A program made the translations under genes and the position numbers. Shown here one piece after another: positions 8,467-16,906 of a stretch of 41,994 bases of DNA (positions are counted from its first letter, which is position 1; the number at the start of each line of letters is the position of its first letter). The notes below the pieces were generated by a model. The model saw only the letters and a program-made list of their open reading frames with translations, ran no database searches and had not been told where the DNA came from. Source of the DNA: Candidatus Hebobacteria bacterium (GTDB lineage Bacteria; Armatimonadota; Hebobacteria; Hebobacterales; Hebobacteraceae); NCBI GenBank assembly GCA_029821885.1, contig JALGXV010000002.1:1-41994 (forward strand), read 5' to 3'.

Positions 8467-9336
8467 TCAGGTCTCGGCCGGGTCCTCCTCGCTCCAGTAG
8501 CGCTGCTGCGCGACCGCACCCAGCTCGGCGCAGAAGATCATGACGTAGGCGGAGCAGTAGATCCACAGGAGGAAAACCACCGCCCCCGCCAACGGCCCGT
8601 AGAGCTGACCGTAGCGGCTGCTCCCCGTGACGAGGAGTGAGAAGAGAGAGCGGGAGGCGATCCAGAGAAGTCCCGCCGGCACTGCGGCCACCAGAGCTGC
8701 CCTGGCGGTGACGCGGCCGCCCGGAAGGAGCCGGTAGAGGGCGAAGAAGAGCGAGATCGCGACCACAGTATGAAGCACCCAGCTGATGGCACTGTTCAGC
8801 AGATCGAGATAGCCGAAGTAGTCCAGGCGGGAGCCCAGGTTGCTGGCGTAAGCGCTGACAGTCGCCCCGACGCTGACCACGACCGTGCTCGCGAGGAAGA
8901 TCAGCGCGGCCGCCACCACGGCCATGAAGCTGATCGCCTTGTGCCCGAAGTAGCCCCGCTTCGGCTCGCCGCTCCAGACGGTCGTCAGTATCATCGACAG
9001 CGCCGTGAACAGATGCATCCCGGACCAGAGCAGCGCCAGCGTGCCGACGATGTCGACCAGCCAGCGCCCGCTGGAGGTGCGGGTGGTGTCCAGGGCCCGC
9101 ATCAGCACTGCACTGGACCCCGGGAAGTACTCCGCCACGGCCGCCTCGACGTGTACGTAGGCCTGCTCGGAGCCGATGAGGTGGCCCACTGCGGAGACAA
9201 GAAGCAGGCCCAGGGGTATCAGCGACAGGGAGGCGAAGAACGCCACCGACCCGGCCATGAGTCCCCCTGCATCACGAGCAAACTTCTGGTACGCGGTGAC
9301 GAGCACAGCCCACGTTTCCCGGAGCCAGCGTCGCAC
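8467..9336 (-). CDS. YihY/virulence factor BrkB family membrane protein
   Basis: This 289-residue integral membrane protein has about six hydrophobic segments (roughly residues 30-52, 93-115, 135-160, 180-205, 215-238 and 248-272). It carries the family signature near the C-terminus, YGPLAGAVVFLLWIYCSAYV, and the N-terminal GGLMAGSVAFFASLSLIPLG. BrkB/YihY proteins sit in the inner membrane; their molecular function is unsettled (the older RNase BN label is wrong). The GTG at 9336 is chosen because GGAGGGGATTCA precedes it at ideal distance. The same frame remains open upstream with a lysine/glutamine-rich stretch that includes the 18-base tandem repeat. A longer form with a basic cytoplasmic extension is less likely but possible. 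Confidence 0.87.
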   Translation of the reverse strand: MRRWLRETWAVLVTAYQKFARDAGGLMAGSVAFFASLSLIPLGLLLVSAVGHLIGSEQAYVHVEAAVAEYFPGSSAVLMRALDTTRTSSGRWLVDIVGTLALLWSGMHLFTALSMILTTVWSGEPKRGYFGHKAISFMAVVAAALIFLASTVVVSVGATVSAYASNLGSRLDYFGYLDLLNSAISWVLHTVVAISLFFALYRLLPGGRVTARAALVAAVPAGLLWIASRSLFSLLVTGSSRYGQLYGPLAGAVVFLLWIYCSAYVMIFCAELGAVAQQRYWSEEDPAET

Positions 9337-9675
9337 TGAATCCCCTCCAAAATCCGGCGTCACTCCTGCGAGCGGGAACTCCCCGTCTGCCTTCCCCTGC
9401 TTCTGCTCCTTCCCGCGCTTCTGCTGCTTCCCGCTCGGAGCAGATCGAGGATGCCCCTCCTCGCTCCCGTCGCCGCAGGGCACAGTATAGCCGAAGAGCC
9501 GGCAAACGAGAAGGGCTCGGCCAGCTCCGACCCCGTCCTGCGCGAGCAGGCCCCGTGCGCGCGAGGCCCGCGCAGGGATGTGAAGGACACGCCCCGGGCG
9601 CCGAGAAGTGAGCACGTGTCCGCAGTGCGGGGCCGCTGACGCGGTGGGGTGAGCAAAGCCCTGGAGGGTGACGCG
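9337..9675. other. 339-base intergenic region between divergent brkB-like and mutarotase genes
   Basis: This spacer holds the upstream signals of two divergent genes. On the reverse strand GGAGG lies just before the GTG of the BrkB gene; on the forward strand CTGGAGGGTGACGCG precedes the mutarotase. I see the 18-base tandem repeat listed separately but no convincing -35/-10 pair on either strand and no RNA gene. Confidence 0.6.
9399..9434. repeat. two tandem copies of an 18-base repeat
   Basis: GCTTCTGCTCCTTCCCGC at 9399-9416 is followed directly by GCTTCTGCTGCTTCCCGC at 9417-9434, with one mismatch. On the reverse strand, in frame with the BrkB gene, it would encode a repeated GK(Q/E)QK(R/Q) basic hexapeptide. 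Confidence 0.8.
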
Positions 9676-9999
9676 ATGATGCGAGTCGGGCAAGTCATCG
9701 GCTTGCCGCCGGAAAACCTCGAGGAGTATCGCCGCCTCCATGCAGACGTGTGGCCCGAGGTGCTCCGCATGATCCACGAGTGCAATATCCGAAACTACTC
9801 CATCTTCTATCGCAATGGGATGCTCTACGCCTACTTCGAGTACGTGGGCGATGACTACGAGGCCGACATGAAGAAGATGGCGGCCGACCCCAATACACGG
9901 GAATGGTGGGCCGTGTGCGGCCCGCTTCAGCGTCCCCTCGAGAACCGGGCCGAGGAAGAATGGTGGGCGCACATGGAGCAGGTCTTCCATACCGACTGA
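9676..9999 (+). CDS. L-rhamnose/L-fucose mutarotase family protein (COG3254)
   Basis: This 107-residue protein matches the RhaM/YiiL mutarotase family (usual length about 104). It has RVGQVIGLPPENLEEYRRLH at the start, WPEVLRMIHECNIRNYSIF, a central YAYFEYVGDDYEAD, and the characteristic Trp-rich end with REWWAVCGPLQRPL and EEWWAHMEQVFH. The family interconverts alpha and beta anomers of 6-deoxy-hexoses such as L-rhamnose in the cytoplasm. GGAGG lies 8-9 bases before the ATG at 9676, so that start is preferred over an in-frame GTG at 9649. The fucokinase/pyrophosphorylase gene starts 62 bases downstream on the same strand. L-fucose is therefore the likely sugar here, which is inference from context because the family is usually annotated as rhamnose-specific. 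Confidence 0.88.
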   Translation: MMRVGQVIGLPPENLEEYRRLHADVWPEVLRMIHECNIRNYSIFYRNGMLYAYFEYVGDDYEADMKKMAADPNTREWWAVCGPLQRPLENRAEEEWWAHMEQVFHTD

Positions 10000-10061
10000 G
10001 TGCCCTGGCCTCCACCGGGCGCGGCACCGTGGCCCGAGTTCCTGCCGGTTAGGCGCATTTC

Positions 10062-13000
10062 ATGGGTAGCACTGTCGACCTAGCAGCGATAGCCGCCAGG
10101 GCGCGCCGTCGCTATGCCGAACTCCTCGCCAGCACGAGCGGCGAGATTCCCTGGTGGTCGGCTGTCGTCCTGACTGCAGGCTCGCAGAGGCAGGCCGACC
10201 TCTACTCCGCGGAGATCGAGCATCGGCGCGAGCGTGGGGCTCTTCCCGAGACGGCGCTCGTGCTGTCAGTGGCAGACCCAGACGACCAGCGCGTCGGCAG
10301 CGGCGGGGCGACCTTCAGCGCGCTGCAGGCGATGGCCAGGGCATCTCTCGTCCCAGACGCGCCCGAGTCCATAGAGCGATGGTGGCAGTCCCAGCGCGTG
10401 CTGGTGATTCACTCGGGCGGCGACTCCCGCCGCCTGCCGCAGTACTCCCTCTCGGGGAAGCTGTTCGCGGCGCTGCCGGTGGAGACGCCTTGGGGCGGGG
10501 CGAGCACTGTCTTCGATGAGTTCATGGCGCTCTCGACCCTGTGGGTGGCGAGACTGGCCTCGGGCCTCGTGCTTGCATCGGGTGACGTTGTGCTGACGTT
10601 CGAGGCGGGCGGGCTTTGCTGGGACCGACCAGGCGTATCCGGTGTCGCCATCCGTCAGTCAGCGGAGGTGGGCAGTCGCCACGGCGTCTACGTCACGGAC
10701 CCGGAGGGCCGCGTCTACACGTTCCTCCAGAAGCCGACCGCGGCCGAGGTGCGTGCGGCCGGCGGCATGCTTGACGGCGAGCAGGTGGCAGTCGACACCG
10801 GCCTGCTCCGCTTCGATGCCCGTGCGTCTGCCAGCTTGACTCAGCTTGCGGGCGTCGAAGCCGTCGACGGCCACTGGTCGGTCGGCGAAGGCGTGCTGGC
10901 CGCTGCCGCGGGAGCCAGGCCGGTGATCGACCTCTACCGGCACGTTACCCTCGCCCTCACAGGTCAGTGGACTCCGTCGCCAGATGCCGATCCTCACTGG
11001 CAGCGAGTGGCTGACGCGCTGCACGGCCTCCCCTTCCATTGTGACATCGTGGAAGGTGATTTCACTCATGTCGGCACGACGGCTCTCTTCCGCAGCCTGT
11101 TGACGGAGGAGAGCGCTCTCGGCTCGCTCTACGAGACCCAGCAGCGGCTGGGAAGAGTCACTCCTCCCAATGTGCGCTCTGCCGGTGTCATCGTCGACAG
11201 CATCTTGGAGGAGGGGGGGGAGCTGGGCCCGGCCTCGGTAGTGATCGAGTGCCATCTGGACGTGCCGGTCGTGGCAGCGCGCGGCGCCATCCTCCACGGG
11301 CTGGAGAACATCCCCAGCGACGTCCGGATCCCTGAGAACACCGTCGTTCATCAGATCCCGGTCTCGCCACCCCACTCTCGACCCGCCGTGGTGATCAGAG
11401 TCTACGGCGTGCAGGATGACCCGAAGGACACTCTGGTGGGTGGCCGCGCCACCTGGTTCGGACGGCCGATACTGGAGGTGCTGGACGCGCTGGGCCTGGA
11501 CTCAGACGACGTATGGCCTGGAGTTGCGGAGGAGGAACGCACGCTGTGGACCGCGCTGCTTTATCCAGTGGCAAGTGTGGAAGAGGCGTGGGACTGCGCC
11601 CGCTGGATGATGGGAACCGCCGACAGCTTCTCTGCCGACAGATGGCGGCGGAGCCAGAGGCTTTCGCTCGCCTCGAGCGCCAGCTGCGTGGATGCGCAGC
11701 AGCTGACCGCGGCCCGAGCCCGGCGCGTTCAGGCGAACTGGCAGCTGACAGCAATTGCCATGGCCCAGTCAGGCACTGACGTGCGGCCGCTGGTTGCACA
11801 GGCACCCGGCGTCAGCGCGCTGGTGGCGGTTGGGCGCGCCCTCTCGACGCGAGCCAAAGAGATCGAGGAGCGCAAGCCCACAGAGGCGGCGAGCTGGTCG
11901 TACAAGGCAAGCCGTTTCCTTTCGCAGGCCGGCCTGGCAGACGAAGCCGAGGCCGCGCGGGCAGCCTCCTTCAGATCCGTTCAGCGCGCAGTTGAGGAGG
12001 GGGTCTCGGCCGCGGGCCTGCTCGTCGAAGAGCAGCGATGGCATCACGATGAGATCGAGGTGTCGGCGCCCGTTCGAGTGGACTTCGGGGGCGGGTGGTC
12101 AGACACGCCGCCATTCTGCATCGACTGCGGCGGCGCGGTTCTCAACGCGGCCCTCACGCTTGACGGGGAGTACCCCATTCGCACACTTCTGCGCCGCATC
12201 GAGGAGCCCGTTATTCGGTGTGTGACGGGCGAGCGGGAAGGCGATCAGTGCGAGTGGCGGAATGCCGAAGCCGTCCTTGCCGAGGCGAAGCCGGGTTCGC
12301 GCTTCGCGGTCCCAGCCGTGGCGCTCCAGATGGCTGGGATCCTCCGCGAAGGGCGGAGTCTGGAGACGACCCTGCGGGAGTTCGGCGGCGGCCTCGAGTT
12401 CACGACCACGGTCAACGTGCCCATGGGCTCCGGCCTTGGGACCAGCAGCGTGCTCGGCGCGACTGTCCTGCGTGCGTTGGCCGAGATGCTGGGGCTCGCG
12501 CTGGCCGAGGCCGAACTCGTCGATCAGGTCTCGACGCTGGAGCAGAGGATGACAACCGGTGGAGGCTGGCAGGACCAGGCTGGCGGCGTGTTCCCCGGGG
12601 TCAAGCTCGTCACTTCACGGCCCGGACCGCGTCAGCGGCTGAGGGTCGCGCCGGTGCGCTGGTGCGGCCGACACCAGCAGGAGTTCCTCGACAGATTCGT
12701 CCTCCACTACACCGGCCTGGTGCGGGTGGCGAAGGACTTGCTGACCCAGGTCGTCGGCGGGTACCTGGCGCGGGAAGTGGAGAAGGTGCAGGTTCTGCAC
12801 AGCATCAAGACCCTCGCGGTGGAGATGTCCCACGCGATGAGCGAAGGAGACTGGGACGCTCTCGGCTCGCTGATAGACAGACATTGGGAGATGAACAAGG
12901 TGCTCGACCCGAACACAACAAACGCACCGATAAACGCGTGCCTGGAGTCCGTCCGAGGCTACCTCGCGGGCGCGAAGCTGGCGGGGGCCGGCGGGGGCGG

Positions 13001-13133
13001 GTTTCTCATGCTGCTGGCGAAGAGCCCGGAGGCCGCCGAGGACCTGCGCAGACACTTGTCCTCGCAAGGCACGGGGCAGCTGTTTCGCTATGACATCGCA
13101 GTTGAGGGCCTCCGCGTATCGACGAACGCGTAG
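10062..13133 (+). CDS. fkp: bifunctional L-fucokinase / L-fucose-1-phosphate guanylyltransferase
   Basis: This 1023-residue protein combines two activities of the fucose salvage pathway, L-fucose + ATP to fucose-1-phosphate and then + GTP to GDP-L-fucose, as in Bacteroides Fkp. The N-terminal pyrophosphorylase (about residues 1-560) has IHSGGDSRRLPQYSLSGK near residue 115-132, the family's nucleotide-binding loop. A left-handed beta-helix-like stretch follows. The C-terminal GHMP kinase (about 660-1023) shows PVRVDFGGGWSDTPPF (motif 1, near 670-685), VPMGSGLGTSSVLGA (motif 2, near 785-800) and LAGAGGGGFLMLL (motif 3, near 973-985). The mutarotase gene immediately upstream would supply the right anomer. 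GDP-fucose could feed the glycosyltransferases at 30855-34677, but no recognisable fucosyltransferase is present. An eight-G run at about 11213-11220 does not break the frame. Confidence 0.92.
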   Translation: MGSTVDLAAIAARARRRYAELLASTSGEIPWWSAVVLTAGSQRQADLYSAEIEHRRERGALPETALVLSVADPDDQRVGSGGATFSALQAMARASLVPDAPESIERWWQSQRVLVIHSGGDSRRLPQYSLSGKLFAALPVETPWGGASTVFDEFMALSTLWVARLASGLVLASGDVVLTFEAGGLCWDRPGVSGVAIRQSAEVGSRHGVYVTDPEGRVYTFLQKPTAAEVRAAGGMLDGEQVAVDTGLLRFDARASASLTQLAGVEAVDGHWSVGEGVLAAAAGARPVIDLYRHVTLALTGQWTPSPDADPHWQRVADALHGLPFHCDIVEGDFTHVGTTALFRSLLTEESALGSLYETQQRLGRVTPPNVRSAGVIVDSILEEGGELGPASVVIECHLDVPVVAARGAILHGLENIPSDVRIPENTVVHQIPVSPPHSRPAVVIRVYGVQDDPKDTLVGGRATWFGRPILEVLDALGLDSDDVWPGVAEEERTLWTALLYPVASVEEAWDCARWMMGTADSFSADRWRRSQRLSLASSASCVDAQQLTAARARRVQANWQLTAIAMAQSGTDVRPLVAQAPGVSALVAVGRALSTRAKEIEERKPTEAASWSYKASRFLSQAGLADEAEAARAASFRSVQRAVEEGVSAAGLLVEEQRWHHDEIEVSAPVRVDFGGGWSDTPPFCIDCGGAVLNAALTLDGEYPIRTLLRRIEEPVIRCVTGEREGDQCEWRNAEAVLAEAKPGSRFAVPAVALQMAGILREGRSLETTLREFGGGLEFTTTVNVPMGSGLGTSSVLGATVLRALAEMLGLALAEAELVDQVSTLEQRMTTGGGWQDQAGGVFPGVKLVTSRPGPRQRLRVAPVRWCGRHQQEFLDRFVLHYTGLVRVAKDLLTQVVGGYLAREVEKVQVLHSIKTLAVEMSHAMSEGDWDALGSLIDRHWEMNKVLDPNTTNAPINACLESVRGYLAGAKLAGAGGGGFLMLLAKSPEAAEDLRRHLSSQGTGQLFRYDIAVEGLRVSTNA

Positions 13134-13168
13134 CTCGTCACCCAGCACGCCGGGGAGGAGACGGAACC

Positions 13169-13714
13169 ATGGGGCACGTGTGCCCGTGGTGGCACGCATT
13201 TGCTTTCGACAACCAACTCCGTCGCCTGTTCCTGAAGCCGGAGAGGATCTTCTCGCCCCACGTCGATCCCGGAATGACCGTTCTCGACGCAGGTTGCGGG
13301 ATGGGCTTTAACGCGATTGCGCTGGCCCGAATGGTTGGCCCGGAGGGGCGCGTGATCGCGGTCGATCTACAGCCGAAGATGCTCGACGTGCTCGGCGCAC
13401 GGGCCCGCAGGGCTAGAGTCCTGGATCGGATCGACGCGCGCCGCTGTGAGGCGGACTCCTTGGACGTCACCGAGAAAGTCGACTTCGCGGTCGCCTTCTG
13501 GGTGGTGCACGAGGCGCCAGACATTCCTCGTTTTCTGGCCGAGATAGGCTTCTGCCTGAAGCCGACAGCGAAGTTCATGATTGCAGAGCCGAAGGCTCAC
13601 GTCTCTGCTGACGACTTCGGGGACACGCTCGCCGCGGCCGACCGCGTTGGGATGCGCCTGCACTCGCAGCCGCGGATCCGCTTTAGCAGAGCGGCGGTGC
13701 TGCAGCGAGGGTAG
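13169..13714 (+). CDS. class I SAM-dependent methyltransferase
   Basis: This 181-residue protein has the class I methyltransferase fold. Motif I is VLDAGCGMGFNA (residues 38-49), the acidic residue after beta-2 is in VIAVDLQPKML, and VDFAVAFWVVHEAPD is the motif IV/V region. The N-terminus CPWWHAFAFDNQLRRLFLKP is shared by a recurrent, uncharacterised family of small methyltransferases, so substrate is unknown. GGAGGAGACGGAACC before the ATG gives a strong ribosome binding site. It follows the fucose gene by 35 bases on the same strand and could be co-transcribed. It converges with the radical SAM gene after 14 bases. Confidence 0.87.
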   Translation: MGHVCPWWHAFAFDNQLRRLFLKPERIFSPHVDPGMTVLDAGCGMGFNAIALARMVGPEGRVIAVDLQPKMLDVLGARARRARVLDRIDARRCEADSLDVTEKVDFAVAFWVVHEAPDIPRFLAEIGFCLKPTAKFMIAEPKAHVSADDFGDTLAAADRVGMRLHSQPRIRFSRAAVLQRG

Positions 13715-13728
13715 CCTTGAGCCGGGGG

Positions 13729-15099
13729 TCAGAAGGCCCTGGGCAGCCGGAGGGCTCGTCTCAGGCGCGCACCCCAGCTGCTGCCTCGCCCAGGCAACGA
13801 GCTCAGGTGGACGACGCGAGACCGGAGGCCGGCGCTCTCCAGAAGCGAGAGAACACGGTAAGGAGTGAGCTTCGGCGAAAAGTAGAACGCCGGCTCCACC
13901 AAGTCAGCACCCGGCGCGACTGCTCCATCGTCGACCGCAGTTTCCGCGAGTTCAGTTCCCGGGTAGACACGCAACCCAAGACTGGACAGAATGCGGTCGC
14001 GCGGCCCCAGAGCCGAGCGCATGAAGCGGATCGTACTGCGCAGAGTCTGCTCGGTCTCGCCCGGGCCGCCGAAGACGAATGACCAGCCGACCCTCAGGTC
14101 GGCCTCTCGCGCCCACCTTGCCGTCTCCGCGATCTGATCCGGAGCGAACCCCTTTCCCATCCGCGCCAGCATCGACTCATCCCCGCTGTCGGCCGCGCAC
14201 ACAACCGACGTGAACCCCGCCCGTTTCATCGCCGCCAGCAGCTCCCTCGACGCAGAGGCCGGGTGAAGGCCGCTGGTGCGAAGATCGGCTTTCACGCGGC
14301 TCTGGATGATCGCCTCGCAGAGAGCCAGCGCGTGATCCGCAGGGTGATTCAGCGTCGCGTCCACGATCTCGAAGCGGCCCACCTTCCACTGCGACTTCGT
14401 CTCCCACATCTCGGCGGCCACTGTGTCGGGGTTGCGTGTGCGATACTCGCTTCCCTCGATCTGGGGATAGGTGCAGTACATGCACTCGAACTGGCAGCCC
14501 CGCTTGCTCTGAACAGGTATCCAGGCGCCGCGGCGCAGGTAGTCATTCACACTCACCCACTCTGCCACGCGGGCGAATGGCATCTCATCCAAGTTCTCGA
14601 CCCTGGTGGGAGAGACGCGGTACTTCGAGTAGGTCTGGCGCGTGCACACGCCGGCCAGCTCAGAAGGCTGGCCACCCGCGTTGAGACAAGAGAGCAGATC
14701 GACCATCGCTTGCTCGCCCTCGCCGACGATGGCGTAGTCCGCCTCCAGCCTCCGAACGAGCTTGTGGGGAGCCACGCTGACCGCCGGGCCGCCCACGACC
14801 AGGGGCACGTCGGTCAGCGAGCGAATCTCCCGGGCAATTGCGCTGGCCTGGGGAAGATGGGGACGGGGCCGCATGGCGTCGCCGTTGTCGAGAGTGGGCA
14901 CAGAAAGCCCGACGGCCACCGGCAGCCAGTCCTCAATCGCCCGAGCCAGCTCGCGGCGGGGGTCCTTGACGAGAGCGAGATCGAGGATGCGAGGTGCGAA
15001 GACGTTCGCCTTGAGGGCGGACGCGATCTGGCAGAGCCCGAGCGGCGGAACAGGGTGACGCACGCGCCCAAGATTGGGCTGAACCAGTAGGACGTTCAT
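13729..15099 (-). CDS. B12-binding-domain radical SAM protein
   Basis: This 456-residue protein has an N-terminal cobalamin-binding Rossmann domain (about residues 1-140: VLLVQPNLGRVRHPVPPLGL, then VPLVVGGPAVSVAP and DYAIVGEGEQAM). A radical SAM domain follows with the cluster motif CQFECMYC at Cys202, Cys206 and Cys209 (CX3CX2C). Other radical SAM landmarks are LRTSGLHPASAS and WSFVFGGPGETEQTL. This layout is typical of class B radical SAM enzymes, which methylate unactivated carbons or rearrange complex substrates such as lipids, hopanoids or peptides. Nothing in the context fixes the substrate. It is transcribed on its own, convergent with the small methyltransferase, 170 bases downstream of the DUF5658-like gene on the same strand. 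Confidence 0.9.
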   Translation of the reverse strand: MNVLLVQPNLGRVRHPVPPLGLCQIASALKANVFAPRILDLALVKDPRRELARAIEDWLPVAVGLSVPTLDNGDAMRPRPHLPQASAIAREIRSLTDVPLVVGGPAVSVAPHKLVRRLEADYAIVGEGEQAMVDLLSCLNAGGQPSELAGVCTRQTYSKYRVSPTRVENLDEMPFARVAEWVSVNDYLRRGAWIPVQSKRGCQFECMYCTYPQIEGSEYRTRNPDTVAAEMWETKSQWKVGRFEIVDATLNHPADHALALCEAIIQSRVKADLRTSGLHPASASRELLAAMKRAGFTSVVCAADSGDESMLARMGKGFAPDQIAETARWAREADLRVGWSFVFGGPGETEQTLRSTIRFMRSALGPRDRILSSLGLRVYPGTELAETAVDDGAVAPGADLVEPAFYFSPKLTPYRVLSLLESAGLRSRVVHLSSLPGRGSSWGARLRRALRLPRAF

Positions 15100-15271
15100 G
15101 CCCTCGCCTTCCGCGAAGCGGCGCTAACCACGTTGCCCGATGATCGGATAGAGTCTTCTGCGCCTCCCGCCGGACGTCCTGCGGGCCCCAGGCAGTGCTT
15201 GACGATGCGAACGTGAGGGCAGCAAGAAGCCACGATGCCGGCAGGCTTGGCGGGTGGTGGACTGAAGCGCG

Positions 15272-15595
15272 TCAGACGACGCTCAGTCCCCAGACGTGGA
15301 ACGCGTCCACGGCCGCCGTGACAAGCAAGGCGGCCCAAATAGCGGGGCGAGCGCGCTTCGCCGGGTATGAGATGGCGATGAGCACAGCGATTGTACCCGT
15401 CAACAGCACCTTGCCGGGGACGAAGAGATTGTGCGCGAGAAGCCATCCCATGAATGGATTCGCCTCCGGGACGCCGAGGCTGAAGGCCGCCAGCGAAAGG
15501 AACATGTCGGTCAGGCCGAAAGCGACATAGATAAGCGCGACGAGGATGCCCGTGGCATGTCCCAGTCGCCGCAACGCCGTGCCAACGCCTCTCAT
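15272..15595 (-). CDS. DUF5658-like small membrane protein
   Basis: This 107-residue protein has about three hydrophobic helices (roughly residues 12-35, 58-75 and 85-103). It carries the segment TDMFLSLAAFSLGVPEANPF, whose D-x(n)-G-x2-EANPxM pattern is characteristic of DUF5658 and related small multi-spanning proteins. The ATG at 15595 is preferred because a G-rich AGGGGGG lies five bases upstream; a GTG one codon earlier is an alternative. Function is unknown. It precedes the B12-radical SAM gene on the same strand with a 172-base gap in which I see no other gene. Confidence 0.65.
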   Translation of the reverse strand: MRGVGTALRRLGHATGILVALIYVAFGLTDMFLSLAAFSLGVPEANPFMGWLLAHNLFVPGKVLLTGTIAVLIAISYPAKRARPAIWAALLVTAAVDAFHVWGLSVV

Positions 15596-16122
15596 CACAG
15601 CCCCCCTGGTCCTGAGGGCGCCCGGAGAGTCTCAACTGAACCTGTGCGGCTGCTGTGTGGTCTGGCGGCGACTCCGGCTCTTCGCCGACCTATGGGTCCC
15701 TAGTTGCTCGGGCTGCTGCTGCGAGACACTGCGACAACTCGTCTGCGACTCCACGGGGACGTTACTGGGACTGCGGCAGACCGCTCCACACGAGCTCCTA
15801 TCGAGCGCTCTGCCGAGCCCAGGCCGGTCCGCCTGTGCGGTCTGGTCCGGGCGGGTGTCACAAGGTTTTGGATTCTCGACTGTGTTCGTTGCCGGCTCCC
15901 GAGCACCTTCCTCTCCTTCCCGATCCGCCATCTTGCTCCCGGATATCTCTCCGGCACGGCCGATCGCGACGCGAAGGGGCACGGGCAGCAGAGATGTTGC
16001 GCAGATGCAGTGGGATTCCCGTCGCCACGCGTCGCCCACCCGCGGGGACATCAGGCTAAACTGTGGCTGAACACCAGGTGGAGCAGAAACTCGAGCCGAT
16101 GCACGAGTAGGCAAGGCAAAGG
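15596..16122. other. 527-base region without a supported gene
   Basis: Several open frames cross this stretch on both strands, but none has the G/C-rich third-position bias, family-like segments or ribosome binding site of the neighbouring genes. Base composition is slightly less G/C-rich. I see no clear hairpin, repeat or promoter pair. It separates two minus-strand genes and probably includes the leader of the DUF5658-like gene. Confidence 0.5.
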
Positions 16123-16704
16123 TTACTGCGTTTCCCTCCGAGTTGAGAGAAGAGAGGATCCCTCGACGTCGTCCTGTATGCTCGGCCCTTGCTCAGTCGG
16201 TGCGCCCTGATCCACCACGGCGGACTGCTGGAACGAAAGGGCCTCCTCCAGCTCACCCACTGTGATGAGCCCGTTGAGCACCAGAATCTCCCCGAGCCGC
16301 CGCCTGGGGGCGGTCTTCTTCTGCTCCTCCAACGCTTCTCGGAGCTGCCGGTGTGTGATCACCTGGTACTTGTAGACCAGCAGCGCGCCAAGGTGTGGCA
16401 TCGACGGCTCCCTCGCCTCGGCCGGCTCCTCAGTTACGAGCACATGGGGGAGAACGCCGCGTGGGTGGCTGCGGGCGTAGAAGCCGGAAAGAACCGTGAG
16501 AACGCCAACCATGAGTGTCGTGCCGCCGACGGCCCACCAGGGGGTGCTTTCGCTGGTCCACGCGTGGCCCATCGCGGCGCCACCTCCGCCTGCCAGCACG
16601 AGCCCGAGAGTCACGCGGACCCAAATGACAGCCGTCCAGGCCCCGGCCTCTCGCGAGGAGGCGGCCTCCCTGGACTCCCTCTGCCCTGATCCTCGATCTG
16701 TCAT
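16123..16704 (-). CDS. membrane-anchored protein with type II secretion ATPase N-domain-like helical repeats, copy 1
   Basis: This 193-residue protein has a polar N-terminus, two membrane segments (about residues 24-48 and 56-77), and a cytoplasmic tail. The tail contains two consecutive helix-turn units: VITHRQLREALEEQK, then RLGEILVLNGLITVGELEEA followed by LSFQQ. The pattern LGExLVxxGLIT-x2-EL-x2-AL-x2-Q is that of the GspE/MshE N-terminal domain, which binds c-di-GMP or contacts the secretion platform in secretion ATPases. No ATPase domain follows. AGGAG lies upstream of the ATG at moderate distance. A clear paralogue with the same architecture sits 202 bases upstream on the same strand. 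Function is unknown; a signalling or scaffold role at the membrane is inference. Confidence 0.7.
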   Translation of the reverse strand: MTDRGSGQRESREAASSREAGAWTAVIWVRVTLGLVLAGGGGAAMGHAWTSESTPWWAVGGTTLMVGVLTVLSGFYARSHPRGVLPHVLVTEEPAEAREPSMPHLGALLVYKYQVITHRQLREALEEQKKTAPRRRLGEILVLNGLITVGELEEALSFQQSAVVDQGAPTEQGPSIQDDVEGSSLLSTRRETQ

Positions 16705-16906
16705 CCTGCTTGGTCTCCTGCCCCGGGCTGCGGATCCGGTCGGCCGTCAGAGGAACCACGTTGGCTGGGTTGCGCCCAGAAGCACAACTCGACCCGTCGC
16801 CAGCGCACCTCAGGGCCGCTCACGTCCTGGGGGTTCCGCTCGGAATTGCCACGTCCCGAGCATACGTTCAAGTAGTAGCCGCGCAGTATGTCCCAAGTAT
16901 GGCGAG

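Noticed and set aside
9337-9990. Extension of the BrkB reading frame far upstream, overlapping the mutarotase
   Set aside because: It would run antisense through a clear mutarotase gene, and a strong ribosome binding site sits at the GTG at 9336.
15632-16114. Open frames of 160-175 codons in the 15.6-16.1 kb gap
   Set aside because: They are Ser/Arg/Pro-rich, lack GC3 bias and a ribosome binding site, and contain no recognisable segment.
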